Source: Flavobacterium beibuense F44-8 (GTDB taxonomy: Bacteria; Bacteroidota; Bacteroidia; Flavobacteriales; Flavobacteriaceae). From it: a stretch of 64,000 bases of DNA. Location: assembly GCF_000769915.1 (NCBI RefSeq), contig NZ_JRLV01000021.1, positions 30,437-94,436 of the forward strand. The letters are read 5' to 3'. Position numbers and translations under genes: made by a program. Of the stretch, positions 17,693 through 25,986 are shown in pieces (position 1 is the stretch's first letter; each line of letters starts with the position of its first letter). Under the pieces are notes generated by a model. The model had not been told where the DNA came from. It made no database searches and worked only from the letters and a program-made list of their open reading frames with translations.

Positions 17693-19156
17693 TTATGGTA
17701 ACTCTTTTACAAGATGACCTAAATTTTGCGGTACCTCTTCAATATACATTTCATCGCCAAATGGCTGCATGGTTTTAGAGGTTTTAAATATTTTATGTTC
17801 TCTTCCGGGCTGCTGTGGCATCATTCGTCCGTTTGCCGTAATCTGGCTAATTGCGGTTGCCAGTAAAGGCTCACTTGGGTTTCCTATTTCGCCAAGATTG
17901 TCATAATCTTCGGGCATTTCAATATCAGGACTTATGCCTTCTTCATAATCGCCAAAGTTATTTTTGTTCACTATTTTAAGTACCAATGGCTGCATAGCAT
18001 AGCGATGACTTGGATCTACATCATTTTTAGAAAAATCGGCAGAATCATACAGTGTAACCGATCCTGCATTTTTACCAATGGTAGTAGTACCTATTTGTAC
18101 CACATCAATATAAGGTTTAAGGCAGTTAATTATCAACTCACTGGCAGAAGCCGTACTACCTGTTGTAAGTATATATACCTTATTAAGGTTAAGGTGGTTA
18201 ATGCCTGTTCCGTCGTTTAATGCTCCTGCAAAATTATTTACCAGTGCATTAGGGTTATTATTTTCAAAGTAATCCTGTAGTTTAGGGTTCCACTGTTCTT
18301 TAGCCAGTAGTTGTCCCTCAAACTGACCCGTAATCATACTGGCAAGGTAGGTCGCCGTACGTACAGATCCGCCTCCGTTATAACGCAGGTCAAGTACCAG
18401 TTCATTAACCCCCTGCGCGGCAAGGTTACCAAAAGCAGTATTCAGCTCGTTGTCATAGCTGCTAAAAAAACCATTATACATAAGGTAGCCAATAGTTTTA
18501 CCACCTTCGTTATATACCACATCGGCAAAATAAACCGGGTCTTCACCATATTGAAACTTGGTAAGACTAACCTCTTCGCCGTTTGGAGTAATAGTTCCGT
18601 CATTATAATCGGCAAGGTTTAGGGTGTAGGTGTCGGCAGCTAAAAGGCTTCTGTAGTTAGAAGGTGTAAGCGGAGTTCCGTTTACAGCATAAAATATATC
18701 CCCACGCTGAATATCTTTAGTAGAGGCATCACTATCGGGCAATATGTAACGTACATAACCAAATATACTGGTTTGTGAAGCATCGGTATACACAAGTCCA
18801 AATTCCACACCGTTACTTTTAGCTACACCCTGTAGGGTAGCTTCCAGTACGTTATAGTCGGAAACCAAAACACTAAACCTGTCACTTTTTGCAGGGTTTG
18901 TAGGGTCTACATACAAAAGGCTGTTAAAAAGAGCTTCAGGACTGGAGTAGCTTTGCAAAAAGGCATTTAGTTCTCCCTGATTACCAAATCTGTCGTCTGC
19001 AAGGTTTGGTATTTCCGGTTGCCATAAATAGTATAGGTTAAGTCCTTTCCATATAAAATCGTTTACCGGAACGGCGTTATCGTCCATATCTTCACAGCTT
19101 TGCAGGGCAAAAGCAGAAATGAGCAGTAAGCAAATGGCAATACTTATCTTTTTCAT
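17693..19156 (-). CDS. S41-family peptidase, lipoprotein with PDZ domain
   Basis: Carboxyl-terminal processing-type serine protease of 487 residues. A lipoprotein signal ends ALQSC (about residue 20). An N-terminal helical domain is followed by a PDZ domain (about 110-190, GYVRYILPDSDA...RGDIFYAVNG) and the S41 catalytic domain, with LVLDLRYNGGG, the Ser in TGSTASASE and the Lys in GKNAG forming the Ser/Lys pair. It acts in the periplasm or on the cell surface. It is a single-gene unit; natural substrates are unknown. Confidence 0.9.
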   Translation of the reverse strand: MKKISIAICLLLISAFALQSCEDMDDNAVPVNDFIWKGLNLYYLWQPEIPNLADDRFGNQGELNAFLQSYSSPEALFNSLLYVDPTNPAKSDRFSVLVSDYNVLEATLQGVAKSNGVEFGLVYTDASQTSIFGYVRYILPDSDASTKDIQRGDIFYAVNGTPLTPSNYRSLLAADTYTLNLADYNDGTITPNGEEVSLTKFQYGEDPVYFADVVYNEGGKTIGYLMYNGFFSSYDNELNTAFGNLAAQGVNELVLDLRYNGGGSVRTATYLASMITGQFEGQLLAKEQWNPKLQDYFENNNPNALVNNFAGALNDGTGINHLNLNKVYILTTGSTASASELIINCLKPYIDVVQIGTTTIGKNAGSVTLYDSADFSKNDVDPSHRYAMQPLVLKIVNKNNFGDYEEGISPDIEMPEDYDNLGEIGNPSEPLLATAISQITANGRMMPQQPGREHKIFKTSKTMQPFGDEMYIEEVPQNLGHLVKELP

Positions 19157-19271
19157 GTATAGCAGTTTTAAGTATAAAACGTAAATTTAATATTTTTAAT
19201 ATTATTTGTAACAAAAAACAAGGGTATTCGTCTTCCTATTATAAAACCGCAAACAACGATAGCAAATTATT

Positions 19272-19787
19272 ATGAATCAAACGGAGTTCGTAAATATTAT
19301 TACTCCTTTTAAAGACCGTGTTTTCAGGCTGGCAAAACGGCTGTTAGTTAGTAACGAAGAAGCCGAAGATGCCACTCAGGAAGTTTTGGTAAGGTTATGG
19401 AAAAATAAAGGTAAACTGGAAAAATATTCGAGTGTGGAAGCCCTGGCCATGACAATAACAAAAAACTACTGCCTGGATCAGTTAAAGTCTAAAAGGGCTA
19501 CCGAGTTGCGGATAGTACACTCCAACTACAGTGACCGCGAACCGGGACTGCAAAAGCAAGCCGAAGACCGCGATACATGGGAGTGGGCAGAAAAAATAAT
19601 GAATACGCTCCCCGAACAGCAGCGCCTTATTTTGCAAATGCGGGATGTTGAGCAATACGAGTTTGAAGAGATTGCCAAAATAATGGAAATGAACGAAACG
19701 GCAGTGAGGGTAGCTTTATCCCGTGCCAGGAAAGCACTGAGGGACGAATTAACTAAAATGCACAATTATGGAATTAAGAGAAATTGA
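19272..19787 (+). CDS. ECF-type sigma-70 family RNA polymerase sigma factor
   Basis: A 171-residue sigma factor with only regions 2 and 4. Region 2 includes AEDATQEVLVRLWKN (about residues 35-49) and region 4 includes FEEIAKIMEMNETAVRVALSRARKAL (about 135-160, quoted in two parts: FEEIAKIMEMNE and VALSRARKAL). It heads a five-gene operon with a putative anti-sigma factor, overlapping it by 20 bases, and three DUF4252 genes. It probably controls its own operon in response to an envelope signal. Confidence 0.93.
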   Translation: MNQTEFVNIITPFKDRVFRLAKRLLVSNEEAEDATQEVLVRLWKNKGKLEKYSSVEALAMTITKNYCLDQLKSKRATELRIVHSNYSDREPGLQKQAEDRDTWEWAEKIMNTLPEQQRLILQMRDVEQYEFEEIAKIMEMNETAVRVALSRARKALRDELTKMHNYGIKRN

Positions 19788-20205
19788 AATACTTATAGAT
19801 AAATACTTTGACGCAGAAACCAGTATTGCTGAAGAAAACCAGCTTAAGATGTACTTTTCTTCACACGATGTGGCGCCTCATCTGGAGCAATACAGGCCAA
19901 TGTTTGGGTATTTTGCCCATGAGAAAAACCAACGTTTTGAAAAAACGATACCATTAAAAACCAAAAAACAATATGTTGCATGGTTATCGGTTGCTGCAAG
20001 CGTGGTGATTTTATTTGGGGTGTTTACCTTTATTGACAGGCAGCCTAATGATAATGACCTTGGTACCTTTGATGACCCTGAAGTGGCTTTAAGGGAAACC
20101 CAAAAGGCATTAAACATGCTGTCGCAAAATGTAAATAAGGGGGCTAGCACTATAGGGTATCTCGAAGAATATGAATCATCAAGAAAAACAATCTTTAAAA
20201 AGTAA
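19768..20205 (+). CDS. Putative membrane anti-sigma factor
   Basis: A 145-residue protein with a cytosolic N-terminal part (about residues 1-65), one transmembrane helix (WLSVAASVVILFGVFTFI, about 70-87) and a periplasmic C-terminal part. No zinc-binding HxxxCxxC motif is present, so it is not a ZAS-type factor. The 20-base overlap with the sigma gene suggests translational coupling and a stoichiometric partner. The role is inferred from topology and position. Confidence 0.65.
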   Translation: MELREIEILIDKYFDAETSIAEENQLKMYFSSHDVAPHLEQYRPMFGYFAHEKNQRFEKTIPLKTKKQYVAWLSVAASVVILFGVFTFIDRQPNDNDLGTFDDPEVALRETQKALNMLSQNVNKGASTIGYLEEYESSRKTIFKK

Positions 20206-20209
20206 AAAA

Positions 20210-20650
20210 ATGAAAAAGCTTATAGTAACCTTAATTGTAATGCTGGTACCGGTGTTGTTTTATGCACAGGGAGCATTTGATAAGTTTAACGACATAGACG
20301 ATGTAGCGGTTATTGTTGTTGATAAAAGCATGGTTGATCTTGCTAAAGAAATGAAAGTAGGCAAGAGTGAACAGGACATGGTGACTAAATTTACCGAAGG
20401 GCTTGATAACCTTAAAGTGTACAGTACCGAAGTGAAAAAGTACAAAAAACAGCTAAAAGCTGCAGTAAAAGATTATCTTAGGGATAATAATATGAAAACG
20501 CTGATAAGCGTAAAAGATGACGGCGAGGAAGTAAAAGTGTATGCTAAACAAACATCTTCAGATACTTTAGATGAAGTACTCGTATTTGTTGACGGAGGTG
20601 ACGGTGATGAGACATTAGTTGTTACCTTTACAGGCAAAGTAAAATTGTAA
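20210..20650 (+). CDS. DUF4252 protein, copy 1
   Basis: A 146-residue exported protein: signal peptide (about residues 1-20, ending VLFYAQ) and a DUF4252 domain with alternating polar helices and the recurrent LDNLKVYSTE segment. Three such genes lie in tandem behind the sigma/anti-sigma pair. The ATG at 20210 gives a normal signal peptide and starts four bases after the anti-sigma stop; a start at 20171 would overlap that gene. Function unknown. Confidence 0.8.
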   Translation: MKKLIVTLIVMLVPVLFYAQGAFDKFNDIDDVAVIVVDKSMVDLAKEMKVGKSEQDMVTKFTEGLDNLKVYSTEVKKYKKQLKAAVKDYLRDNNMKTLISVKDDGEEVKVYAKQTSSDTLDEVLVFVDGGDGDETLVVTFTGKVKL

Positions 20651-20683
20651 TAAAGTACCATAAACTTAATATATTACCACAAA

Positions 20684-21208
20684 ATGAAAAAGCTGATTAT
20701 AACCTTTGTATTAGTGCTAATGCCTACTTTGTTCTTCGCACAGTCAATGTTTGACAAGTTTGAGGATGAAGATGAGATAGTATCTATATTGGTTAATAAA
20801 AAAATGTTTGAACTTATGAGTGAGGTGAAGGCCGACTCAAGCGATGAGAATACCAAACAGCTTTTCAGTCTTATTAAAAGACTGGATAACCTGAAGGTGT
20901 TCACTACCGAAAATGCTAAGTTCAAAGCTGAAATGAAAAAAACGGTGGATGCTTACCTTAAAAAATACCCGTTAGAAGAACTAATGCGTATTAGCGAAGG
21001 CGGGCAAACCATTAAGATTTATGTGAAAACCGGAGCAACGGCATCTCAAGTTAAAGAACTGCTTATGTTTATTAACGGAGGTGACGGAGATGATACCGTT
21101 TTAATGTCACTTACAGGTACTTTTGACCTTAAGGAAATATCTTTCCTTACCGATTATATGAAGATACCGGGAGGTGATAAACTAAAAAAAGCTTCAGGTA
21201 AAAAATAA
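20684..21208 (+). CDS. DUF4252 protein, copy 2
   Basis: A 174-residue exported protein, clearly paralogous to its neighbours: signal peptide MKKLIITFVLVLMPTLFFAQ, then LDNLKVFTTENAKFKAEM and INGGDGDDTVLMSLTGTFDL, the latter matching VDGGDGDETLVVTFTGKV in copy 1. It continues about 25 residues further than copy 1, ending in a Lys-rich tail. Located 33 bases after copy 1 and five before copy 3. Confidence 0.8.
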   Translation: MKKLIITFVLVLMPTLFFAQSMFDKFEDEDEIVSILVNKKMFELMSEVKADSSDENTKQLFSLIKRLDNLKVFTTENAKFKAEMKKTVDAYLKKYPLEELMRISEGGQTIKIYVKTGATASQVKELLMFINGGDGDDTVLMSLTGTFDLKEISFLTDYMKIPGGDKLKKASGKK

Positions 21209-21213
21209 AAATC

Positions 21214-21774
21214 ATGAAAACCATTCATTATCTTTTCGGAATCATGCTTGCCCTTATGCTAAGCTTAGTATCTTGTGATTCGGGTCCGTCACTGCAAAAG
21301 TACTTTGTAGAAAAAGCAAAGTCTCAGGATTTTATTGCCTTTGATTTAGGGACCAGTATTATAAAAGGGGATAAATTCAATTTATCACAAAAGGAGACAA
21401 AAGCGCTTGATGCAGTTAAAAAACTCAATATCCTGATTTTTAAAAGCGGGAATGAGAACGACCAACTGTATACAACCGAAGCTAAAAATGTAAAAGGGCT
21501 GCTTAAAACAGGAGGCTATGAGGAACTAATGCGTTTTGGTTCAGGTAAAAACGGAGGTAGGATATGCATGCTTGGTGAAAATGATGATATAGATGAGTTT
21601 GTAGTTTACCTGCATCAAAACGGAGACAGTTTTGGGCTTATAAGAGTGCTGGGAGACGATATGACTCCGGGAGATGTATTTACTGTAGTACAGTTGATAC
21701 AAAAATCAGGTCTTGATATAGCACAGCTCCAACCGGCTCTTGATGCAATGAATATCAACAACAACGAAGGTTAA
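21214..21774 (+). CDS. DUF4252 lipoprotein, copy 3
   Basis: A 186-residue lipoprotein version of the family: signal ending LMLSLVSC (lipid Cys about residue 21) and the same core (LNILIFKSGNEND, GYEELMRFGSGKNGGRICML). The two upstream copies are cleaved soluble proteins, so the operon delivers both free periplasmic and membrane-anchored members. Ends at an intrinsic terminator. Confidence 0.8.
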   Translation: MKTIHYLFGIMLALMLSLVSCDSGPSLQKYFVEKAKSQDFIAFDLGTSIIKGDKFNLSQKETKALDAVKKLNILIFKSGNENDQLYTTEAKNVKGLLKTGGYEELMRFGSGKNGGRICMLGENDDIDEFVVYLHQNGDSFGLIRVLGDDMTPGDVFTVVQLIQKSGLDIAQLQPALDAMNINNNEG

Positions 21775-21802
21775 TTTGATATAAATAATAGTTCTTAAAA
21801 CG

Positions 21803-21829
21803 AAAAATCCGCTCTTGCAGCGGATTTTT
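21803..21829. terminator. Terminator between the DUF4252 operon and crtZ
   Basis: An 11-base stem (AAAAATCCGCT / AGCGGATTTTT) with a 5-base loop; A and T runs on both sides let it serve both converging transcripts. Confidence 0.85.
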
Positions 21830-22273
21830 TTATTTTTTAAAATATTTAAACGGAACGATGAGCATACCAAAGCATTCGCCGTGTTCTTTGCCTAAATGTT
21901 TGTGGTGCATTTTGTGTGCTCTTCTTACTGCTTTAGCATAACGGTTATTGGCGTTACGCAAAAGCTTAAAGCGCTGGTGTATAAAAATGTCATGTACAAA
22001 AAAGTAAGCGATACCATAGGCGAGTATTCCCAAGCCAATAGCAAGACCAATATCCAGTATTTGGTACTTCCATAAAAGGAAGAACCCAATGCTTACCAGT
22101 GCATAAAATATAAAAAAGGCATCGTTACGCTCAAACCACGAGTCGTGATCTTTGCGGTGATGGTCTTTGTGCAGGCTCCATAAAAAACCATGCATAATGT
22201 ATTTATGTGTAAACCACGCCATAAATTCCATAATGCAAAAAGTTAATATAAATACCAGTATGTAAACTAACAT
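21830..22273 (-). CDS. crtZ: Beta-carotene hydroxylase
   Basis: Membrane di-iron hydroxylase that converts beta-carotene to zeaxanthin. Four helices and the full set of histidine clusters are visible: HKYIMH, HKDHHRKDH, HDIFIH and HKMHHKH. At 147 residues it is near the short CrtZ length known from flavobacteria. It is the last gene of the crtI-crtB-crtZ operon, 12 bases after crtB. Confidence 0.92.
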   Translation of the reverse strand: MLVYILVFILTFCIMEFMAWFTHKYIMHGFLWSLHKDHHRKDHDSWFERNDAFFIFYALVSIGFFLLWKYQILDIGLAIGLGILAYGIAYFFVHDIFIHQRFKLLRNANNRYAKAVRRAHKMHHKHLGKEHGECFGMLIVPFKYFKK

Positions 22274-22285
22274 GGTTTTGATTTT

Positions 22286-23125
22286 TTATATAAAGTTAAA
22301 ACGATAATTTAAATAACACTGTGCCAGTAAGCCAAATTTTTGATAATTAGGTACCCTTATTCTTTTGGTTTTAATTTCGGGAGAAGGAGTGGCCTTTAGT
22401 TTTTTAAGCAGCTTTTTGTAGTAGGCATAAGCTGTATATACACCAAACTTAGCTTCTACAGGCAGCATTAAAATACCCTTGTAACCTTCGACAAGGTCGG
22501 CTTCAATTTCCTCTACTATATGTTGTTTAATATCGTCTGTAATTTCGTTAAGATTTAGCGAAGGGAAATAGCTTCTTCCCAGTTCTTCGGTATCGGCTTT
22601 AATATCTCTTAAAAAGTTTATCTTTTGGAAGGCCGAGCCCAATCGCATGGCAGGTCCTTTCAGTTCTTCATATCTGGCATCGTCATTATTCACAAAAACT
22701 TTTAGGCACATCAATCCTACCACATCTGCCGATCCATAAATGTATTGGTTGTATTCGGCTAGTGAGCTGTACTCCTTTTTTACCAAATCCTGCTTCATAC
22801 TTTTCATAAAAGCATCAATCAGTTCTTTAGGTATATTGTATTGGTTAGCCGTATGCTGAAACGAATTCAGCACAGGGTTTAGGCTAATTTTATCGCGCAG
22901 GGCATTATTGAGGTCTTTTTCAAAAAGATCAAAAAGCTCTTCCTTATTGTAGTCGTGAAATGTGTCTACAATTTCATCGGCAAAGCGCACAAAACCATAA
23001 ATATTATAAATATCCTGTCTTATGCGTGGTGACAGCATTGTAACGGCAGAGGAGAACGAGGTACTGTATGACCTTGTTACATTCTTGCTGCAATCAAAGG
23101 AAACTTTATCAAATATTGATTTCAT
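22286..23125 (-). CDS. crtB: Phytoene synthase
   Basis: Head-to-head condensation of two geranylgeranyl diphosphates to phytoene. The two Asp-rich motifs are present: FADEIVDTFHD (about residues 47-57) and NFLRDIKADTEELGRSYF (about 188-205). The length, 279 residues, is normal. Its ATG overlaps the end of crtI by 17 bases, so the two are translationally coupled. Confidence 0.95.
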   Translation of the reverse strand: MKSIFDKVSFDCSKNVTRSYSTSFSSAVTMLSPRIRQDIYNIYGFVRFADEIVDTFHDYNKEELFDLFEKDLNNALRDKISLNPVLNSFQHTANQYNIPKELIDAFMKSMKQDLVKKEYSSLAEYNQYIYGSADVVGLMCLKVFVNNDDARYEELKGPAMRLGSAFQKINFLRDIKADTEELGRSYFPSLNLNEITDDIKQHIVEEIEADLVEGYKGILMLPVEAKFGVYTAYAYYKKLLKKLKATPSPEIKTKRIRVPNYQKFGLLAQCYLNYRFNFI

Positions 23126-24620
23126 AACGTTTGGTAAAAGTTTGTTTGGATTGTTTGTATAATTGTTTTTCTATGAGTCCCGCTACCAGTTTCCCCGATA
23201 TTAATGCAGGGGGAACACCTGGTCCGGGAACGGTAAGCTGTCCCGTAAAAAACAGGTTTTTTACTTTGTTGCTTTTAAGCCCCGGCCTTAAAAAGGCGGT
23301 TTGCAACAGGGTATTGGCAAGGCCATATGCATTTCCTTTATAGGAATTGTAATCGTTTACAAAATCGTTTACACAAAACGACTCTTTAAAAAGTATACTG
23401 TCTTTAAGACTTTGTTGTGTGAGGTTTTCAAGCCTTGTAATTATTTTTTCAAAATATTGGTCTCTTAATTGCGGAGTATCTTCCAGTCCAGGTGCAAGCG
23501 GAATTAAAAAAGTTCCGGCTTCCATTCCCTGCGGAGCGGTATCGCTATCCGTTTTAGCCGAAAAGCTGGCGTAGAATAGTGGTTCTTCCGGCCATTTAGG
23601 ATTATCATAAATATCGGCAGCATGAACATCAAACTCCACATCAAAGAAAAGGGTATGGTGCTCTACATTTTCTACAGGCTTGTTGAAACCAACATAAAAC
23701 AGCAGGGAAGAAGGGGCGAAGGTTTTTCTTTCCCAATAACCCTCACTGTATTGCCTGTATTGTTTATCCAAAAGTGTTTCGGTATGATGGTAGTCGGCGC
23801 CGCTTAAAGTAATGTCGCCTGCTATTTTTTCTCCGTTTACGACAATATGTGTGGCACATCCGTCTTCATCTACTTCAATTTTTTCCACGTTAGCATCGGT
23901 AACAAATTTTACACCCTGTTCTATAGCGAGTTGCTGCATGGCTTCCACCACGCTAAACATTCCGCCTTTAGGGTACCAGGTGCCAAGACCAAAATCAGCA
24001 TAGTTCATAAAACTGTAAAATGATGGGGTGTCGCTTGGTTTTGCCCCCAAAAACAGTACAGGGAATTCCAGTATTTGTACCAGCTTTTTGTTTTTGAATT
24101 CCTTACGGATATCCCTGGAAATATTACCAAAAAATTGCCCGAGCTTTGCTATAGTTTGTGGGGTAACCAATTCAAGTGGGGATAAACCCGGGCGGTATAC
24201 TAAATCCTTTATGGCTATATCATAATTACTTTTTGCTTCGTCTATAAATTTGCGTAGCTTACTGCTACTGCCTGGCTCTGTTTGTTCAAATACACGGCAT
24301 ATCTCATCAAGGTTATCACCTATGGTTATAAAATCGTTCATGCCAAAGCATACGCTATAGGCAGGTGATAGCTTTTTTAACTCGTAATAATCTTTAGGAC
24401 GTTTCCCGAAATCTTCAAAAAAACGTTCAAAAACATCGGGCATCCAGTACCATGTAGGTCCCATGTCAAAAGTAAAGCCGTCTTTTTTTAACTGACGTGC
24501 CCTTCCGCCTATGGTGCTGTTTTTTTCGTATACAGTAACATTACAGCCGGAGCGGGCTAAGTAAGAGGCAGCTGCTAAAGAGGAAAATCCTGATCCGATT
24601 ATGTTTATGGTAGCGTTCAT
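23109..24620 (-). CDS. crtI: Phytoene desaturase
   Basis: FAD-dependent desaturase taking phytoene to lycopene. It has the dinucleotide-binding start NIIGSGFSSLAAASYLARSG (residues 5-24), the second motif GGRARQLKKDGFTFDMGPTW, and the C-terminal CrtI signature GPGVPPALISGKLVAG. At 503 residues it is typical. The gap of 55 bases to the MerR gene upstream contains a possible operator (imperfect inverted repeat 24654-24672). Confidence 0.95.
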   Translation of the reverse strand: MNATINIIGSGFSSLAAASYLARSGCNVTVYEKNSTIGGRARQLKKDGFTFDMGPTWYWMPDVFERFFEDFGKRPKDYYELKKLSPAYSVCFGMNDFITIGDNLDEICRVFEQTEPGSSSKLRKFIDEAKSNYDIAIKDLVYRPGLSPLELVTPQTIAKLGQFFGNISRDIRKEFKNKKLVQILEFPVLFLGAKPSDTPSFYSFMNYADFGLGTWYPKGGMFSVVEAMQQLAIEQGVKFVTDANVEKIEVDEDGCATHIVVNGEKIAGDITLSGADYHHTETLLDKQYRQYSEGYWERKTFAPSSLLFYVGFNKPVENVEHHTLFFDVEFDVHAADIYDNPKWPEEPLFYASFSAKTDSDTAPQGMEAGTFLIPLAPGLEDTPQLRDQYFEKIITRLENLTQQSLKDSILFKESFCVNDFVNDYNSYKGNAYGLANTLLQTAFLRPGLKSNKVKNLFFTGQLTVPGPGVPPALISGKLVAGLIEKQLYKQSKQTFTKRYEINI

Positions 24621-24653
24621 TTGTTTAATAAAAATAGAAAAAGATTAAACATT

Positions 24654-24672
24654 AACAAAGTAAACTTTTGTT
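24654..24672. promoter_or_regulatory. Imperfect inverted repeat upstream of crtI
   Basis: AACAAAG...CTTTTGTT forms an imperfect inverted repeat in the 55 bases between the MerR gene and crtI. The 9-mer GATTAAACA occurs beside it (24643-24651) and again upstream of the MerR gene (25590-25598). Both could be part of a MerR/CarH operator; the evidence is weak. Confidence 0.3.
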
Positions 24673-24675
24673 AAA

Positions 24676-25575
24676 TTATATGCTGTCGGTAAATTGAGCT
24701 ATGCTGTCAAACACCTTAATGTTTTCATTTAAGATATTCTGATCCAGAAATTTTCCGTTCCTGCCAAAAATGTACAGCCTGGTATCCGTGTCATTTACCA
24801 CCTGTTGTTTTAAGGTGTTTACGTAATTAATTATCTCGTTGTTGTCTGGTGCAATAGTACTATAGGTTATAAACGTAATTTTGTTAAAATAGGTTTTTAC
24901 ATCTCTAAGGTTATCTAATGGTACACTTTCTCCTAAATATACGGTTTTATAGCCGTTTAATACCAGTTCATAATTAAGAAACATAAGCCCTAGTTCGTGT
25001 ATTTCGTTTTGTGGCAGGTACAAAACATATGTCCTGTCGGTTTTTGAAGGAGGGGTTGTTTGTATTTTCTCCGTATTTGATGCAAGCTTTTGTCTAATCA
25101 GGAAGCTTATAAAATGTTCGTGTGCCGGAGTAATGGTATTGGTTTGCCACAGGTAACCTATTTCGCTAAGTAACGGTATAAAGAATTCATGGAATATTTC
25201 CCTGAATGACTTTTCCTGTAATAGTGAGTTATAAGTGTTTAGAAACAATGCCTGGTCAAAATTCATCATGGACAGCTTAAAGTTGTTCAGTACATGATCG
25301 GCCAGATTGTTTTTTGACAGTATCTCTTTAACCAGTACGGGTAACTTTTCGGGAGGCATTTTTGATATGGCTGATATCTTATAGCCAAAATTATGAAGTG
25401 TGGTTATGTTGAGTAGCTTTTGCAGGTTCTCAATATCATAAAAACGTATATTGGTATCGGTACGCATAGGCTCAAGGATATTATATCTTTTTTCCCAAAT
25501 ACGGATGGTATGTGCCTTGATACCGGAAAGGTTTTCCAGGTCCTTAATATTGAATACGTTTTTAATTGTGTTCAT
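24676..25575 (-). CDS. MerR-family regulator with B12-binding domain (CarH/LitR-like photoreceptor)
   Basis: A 299-residue regulator. The N-terminal MerR winged helix (FNIKDLENLSGIKAHTIRIW, residues 8-27) is followed by a helical domain with the W-x9-EH motif (W143, E153, H154) and a cobalamin-binding Rossmann domain with E-x-H-x-x-G (E191, H193, G196). In CarH these residues hold adenosylcobalamin, and light breaks the repressor tetramer. All key residues are present here, so light- and B12-dependent control of the adjacent crt genes is the natural inference. The final GG loop is degenerate (GRNG). I use the ATG at 25575; an upstream in-frame start at 25629 would overlap the promoter. Confidence 0.85.
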   Translation of the reverse strand: MNTIKNVFNIKDLENLSGIKAHTIRIWEKRYNILEPMRTDTNIRFYDIENLQKLLNITTLHNFGYKISAISKMPPEKLPVLVKEILSKNNLADHVLNNFKLSMMNFDQALFLNTYNSLLQEKSFREIFHEFFIPLLSEIGYLWQTNTITPAHEHFISFLIRQKLASNTEKIQTTPPSKTDRTYVLYLPQNEIHELGLMFLNYELVLNGYKTVYLGESVPLDNLRDVKTYFNKITFITYSTIAPDNNEIINYVNTLKQQVVNDTDTRLYIFGRNGKFLDQNILNENIKVFDSIAQFTDSI

Positions 25576-25596
25576 TGTTTTTGAAAAATGATTAAA

Positions 25597-25625
25597 CAAA
25601 ATTAATAAAAATATTTTTAACCCAA
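25597..25625 (-). promoter_or_regulatory. Promoter of the carH-like gene
   Basis: On the minus strand TTG (25623-25625) and TAATTTTG (25597-25604) are separated by 18 bases, a good Bacteroidota promoter. It puts the transcript start about 15 bases before the ATG at 25575 and rules out the longer open frame from 25629. Confidence 0.6.
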
Positions 25626-25642
25626 TCATAAATAGTGAAAAG

Positions 25643-25793
25643 GTTACGTATTTTACTTAATTAGATTTAGTGTTTTCCTGTATTGTAAAACGTTTTATAG
25701 TATTCGATTTTTGTGCCCGTAAACCGACCTACGACGGGTTATGCAATGTTTGTTCTATTATAACCTGCTTTGGGGACAAAGCGGGTTTTTTTG
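25643..25793 (+). ncRNA. Predicted small RNA 1 with its promoter and terminator (tandem pair)
   Basis: Promoter blocks: GTTACGTATTTT (25643-25654), a 22-base block at 25669-25690 that contains TTG at 25683-25685, and GATTTTTG (25706-25713) after a 20-base spacer. A transcript of about 75 bases from near 25719 would contain a 5' stem (CCCGT 25716-25720 / ACGGG 25734-25738) and end at the terminator 25762-25787 (AACCTGCTTTG / CAAAGCGGGTT, then seven Ts). No credible protein is encoded. The whole unit recurs exactly 165 bases downstream. Confidence 0.5.
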
Positions 25794-25807
25794 TACTCAA
25801 AATTTAC

Positions 25808-25957
25808 GTTACGTATTTTCCGTAATAAAATTCAGTATTTTCCTGTATTGTAAAATTGTAGGGGGAATCTCATATTTGTACCACAACAAACCAATCGATC
25901 AATCTATTAACGCAAGTTTTAGAGATAAAAAAGCTCCGCTAACCAACGGGGCTTTTT
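25808..25957 (+). ncRNA. Predicted small RNA 2 with its promoter and terminator (tandem pair)
   Basis: Paralogue of the unit before it. GTTACGTATTTT (25808-25819), the 22-base block (25834-25855, one mismatch, TTG at 25848-25850), CATATTTG (25871-25878) and the terminator (25927-25957, AAAAAAGCTCCG / CGGGGCTTTTTT) are each displaced by exactly 165 bases from their counterparts. The transcript, from near 25884, would also be about 75 bases. Its interior differs from RNA 1, so promoter and terminator have been kept while the body diverged. Confidence 0.5.
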
Positions 25958-25986
25958 TCATTATGTATGGATAAAGTTAATGAAGC

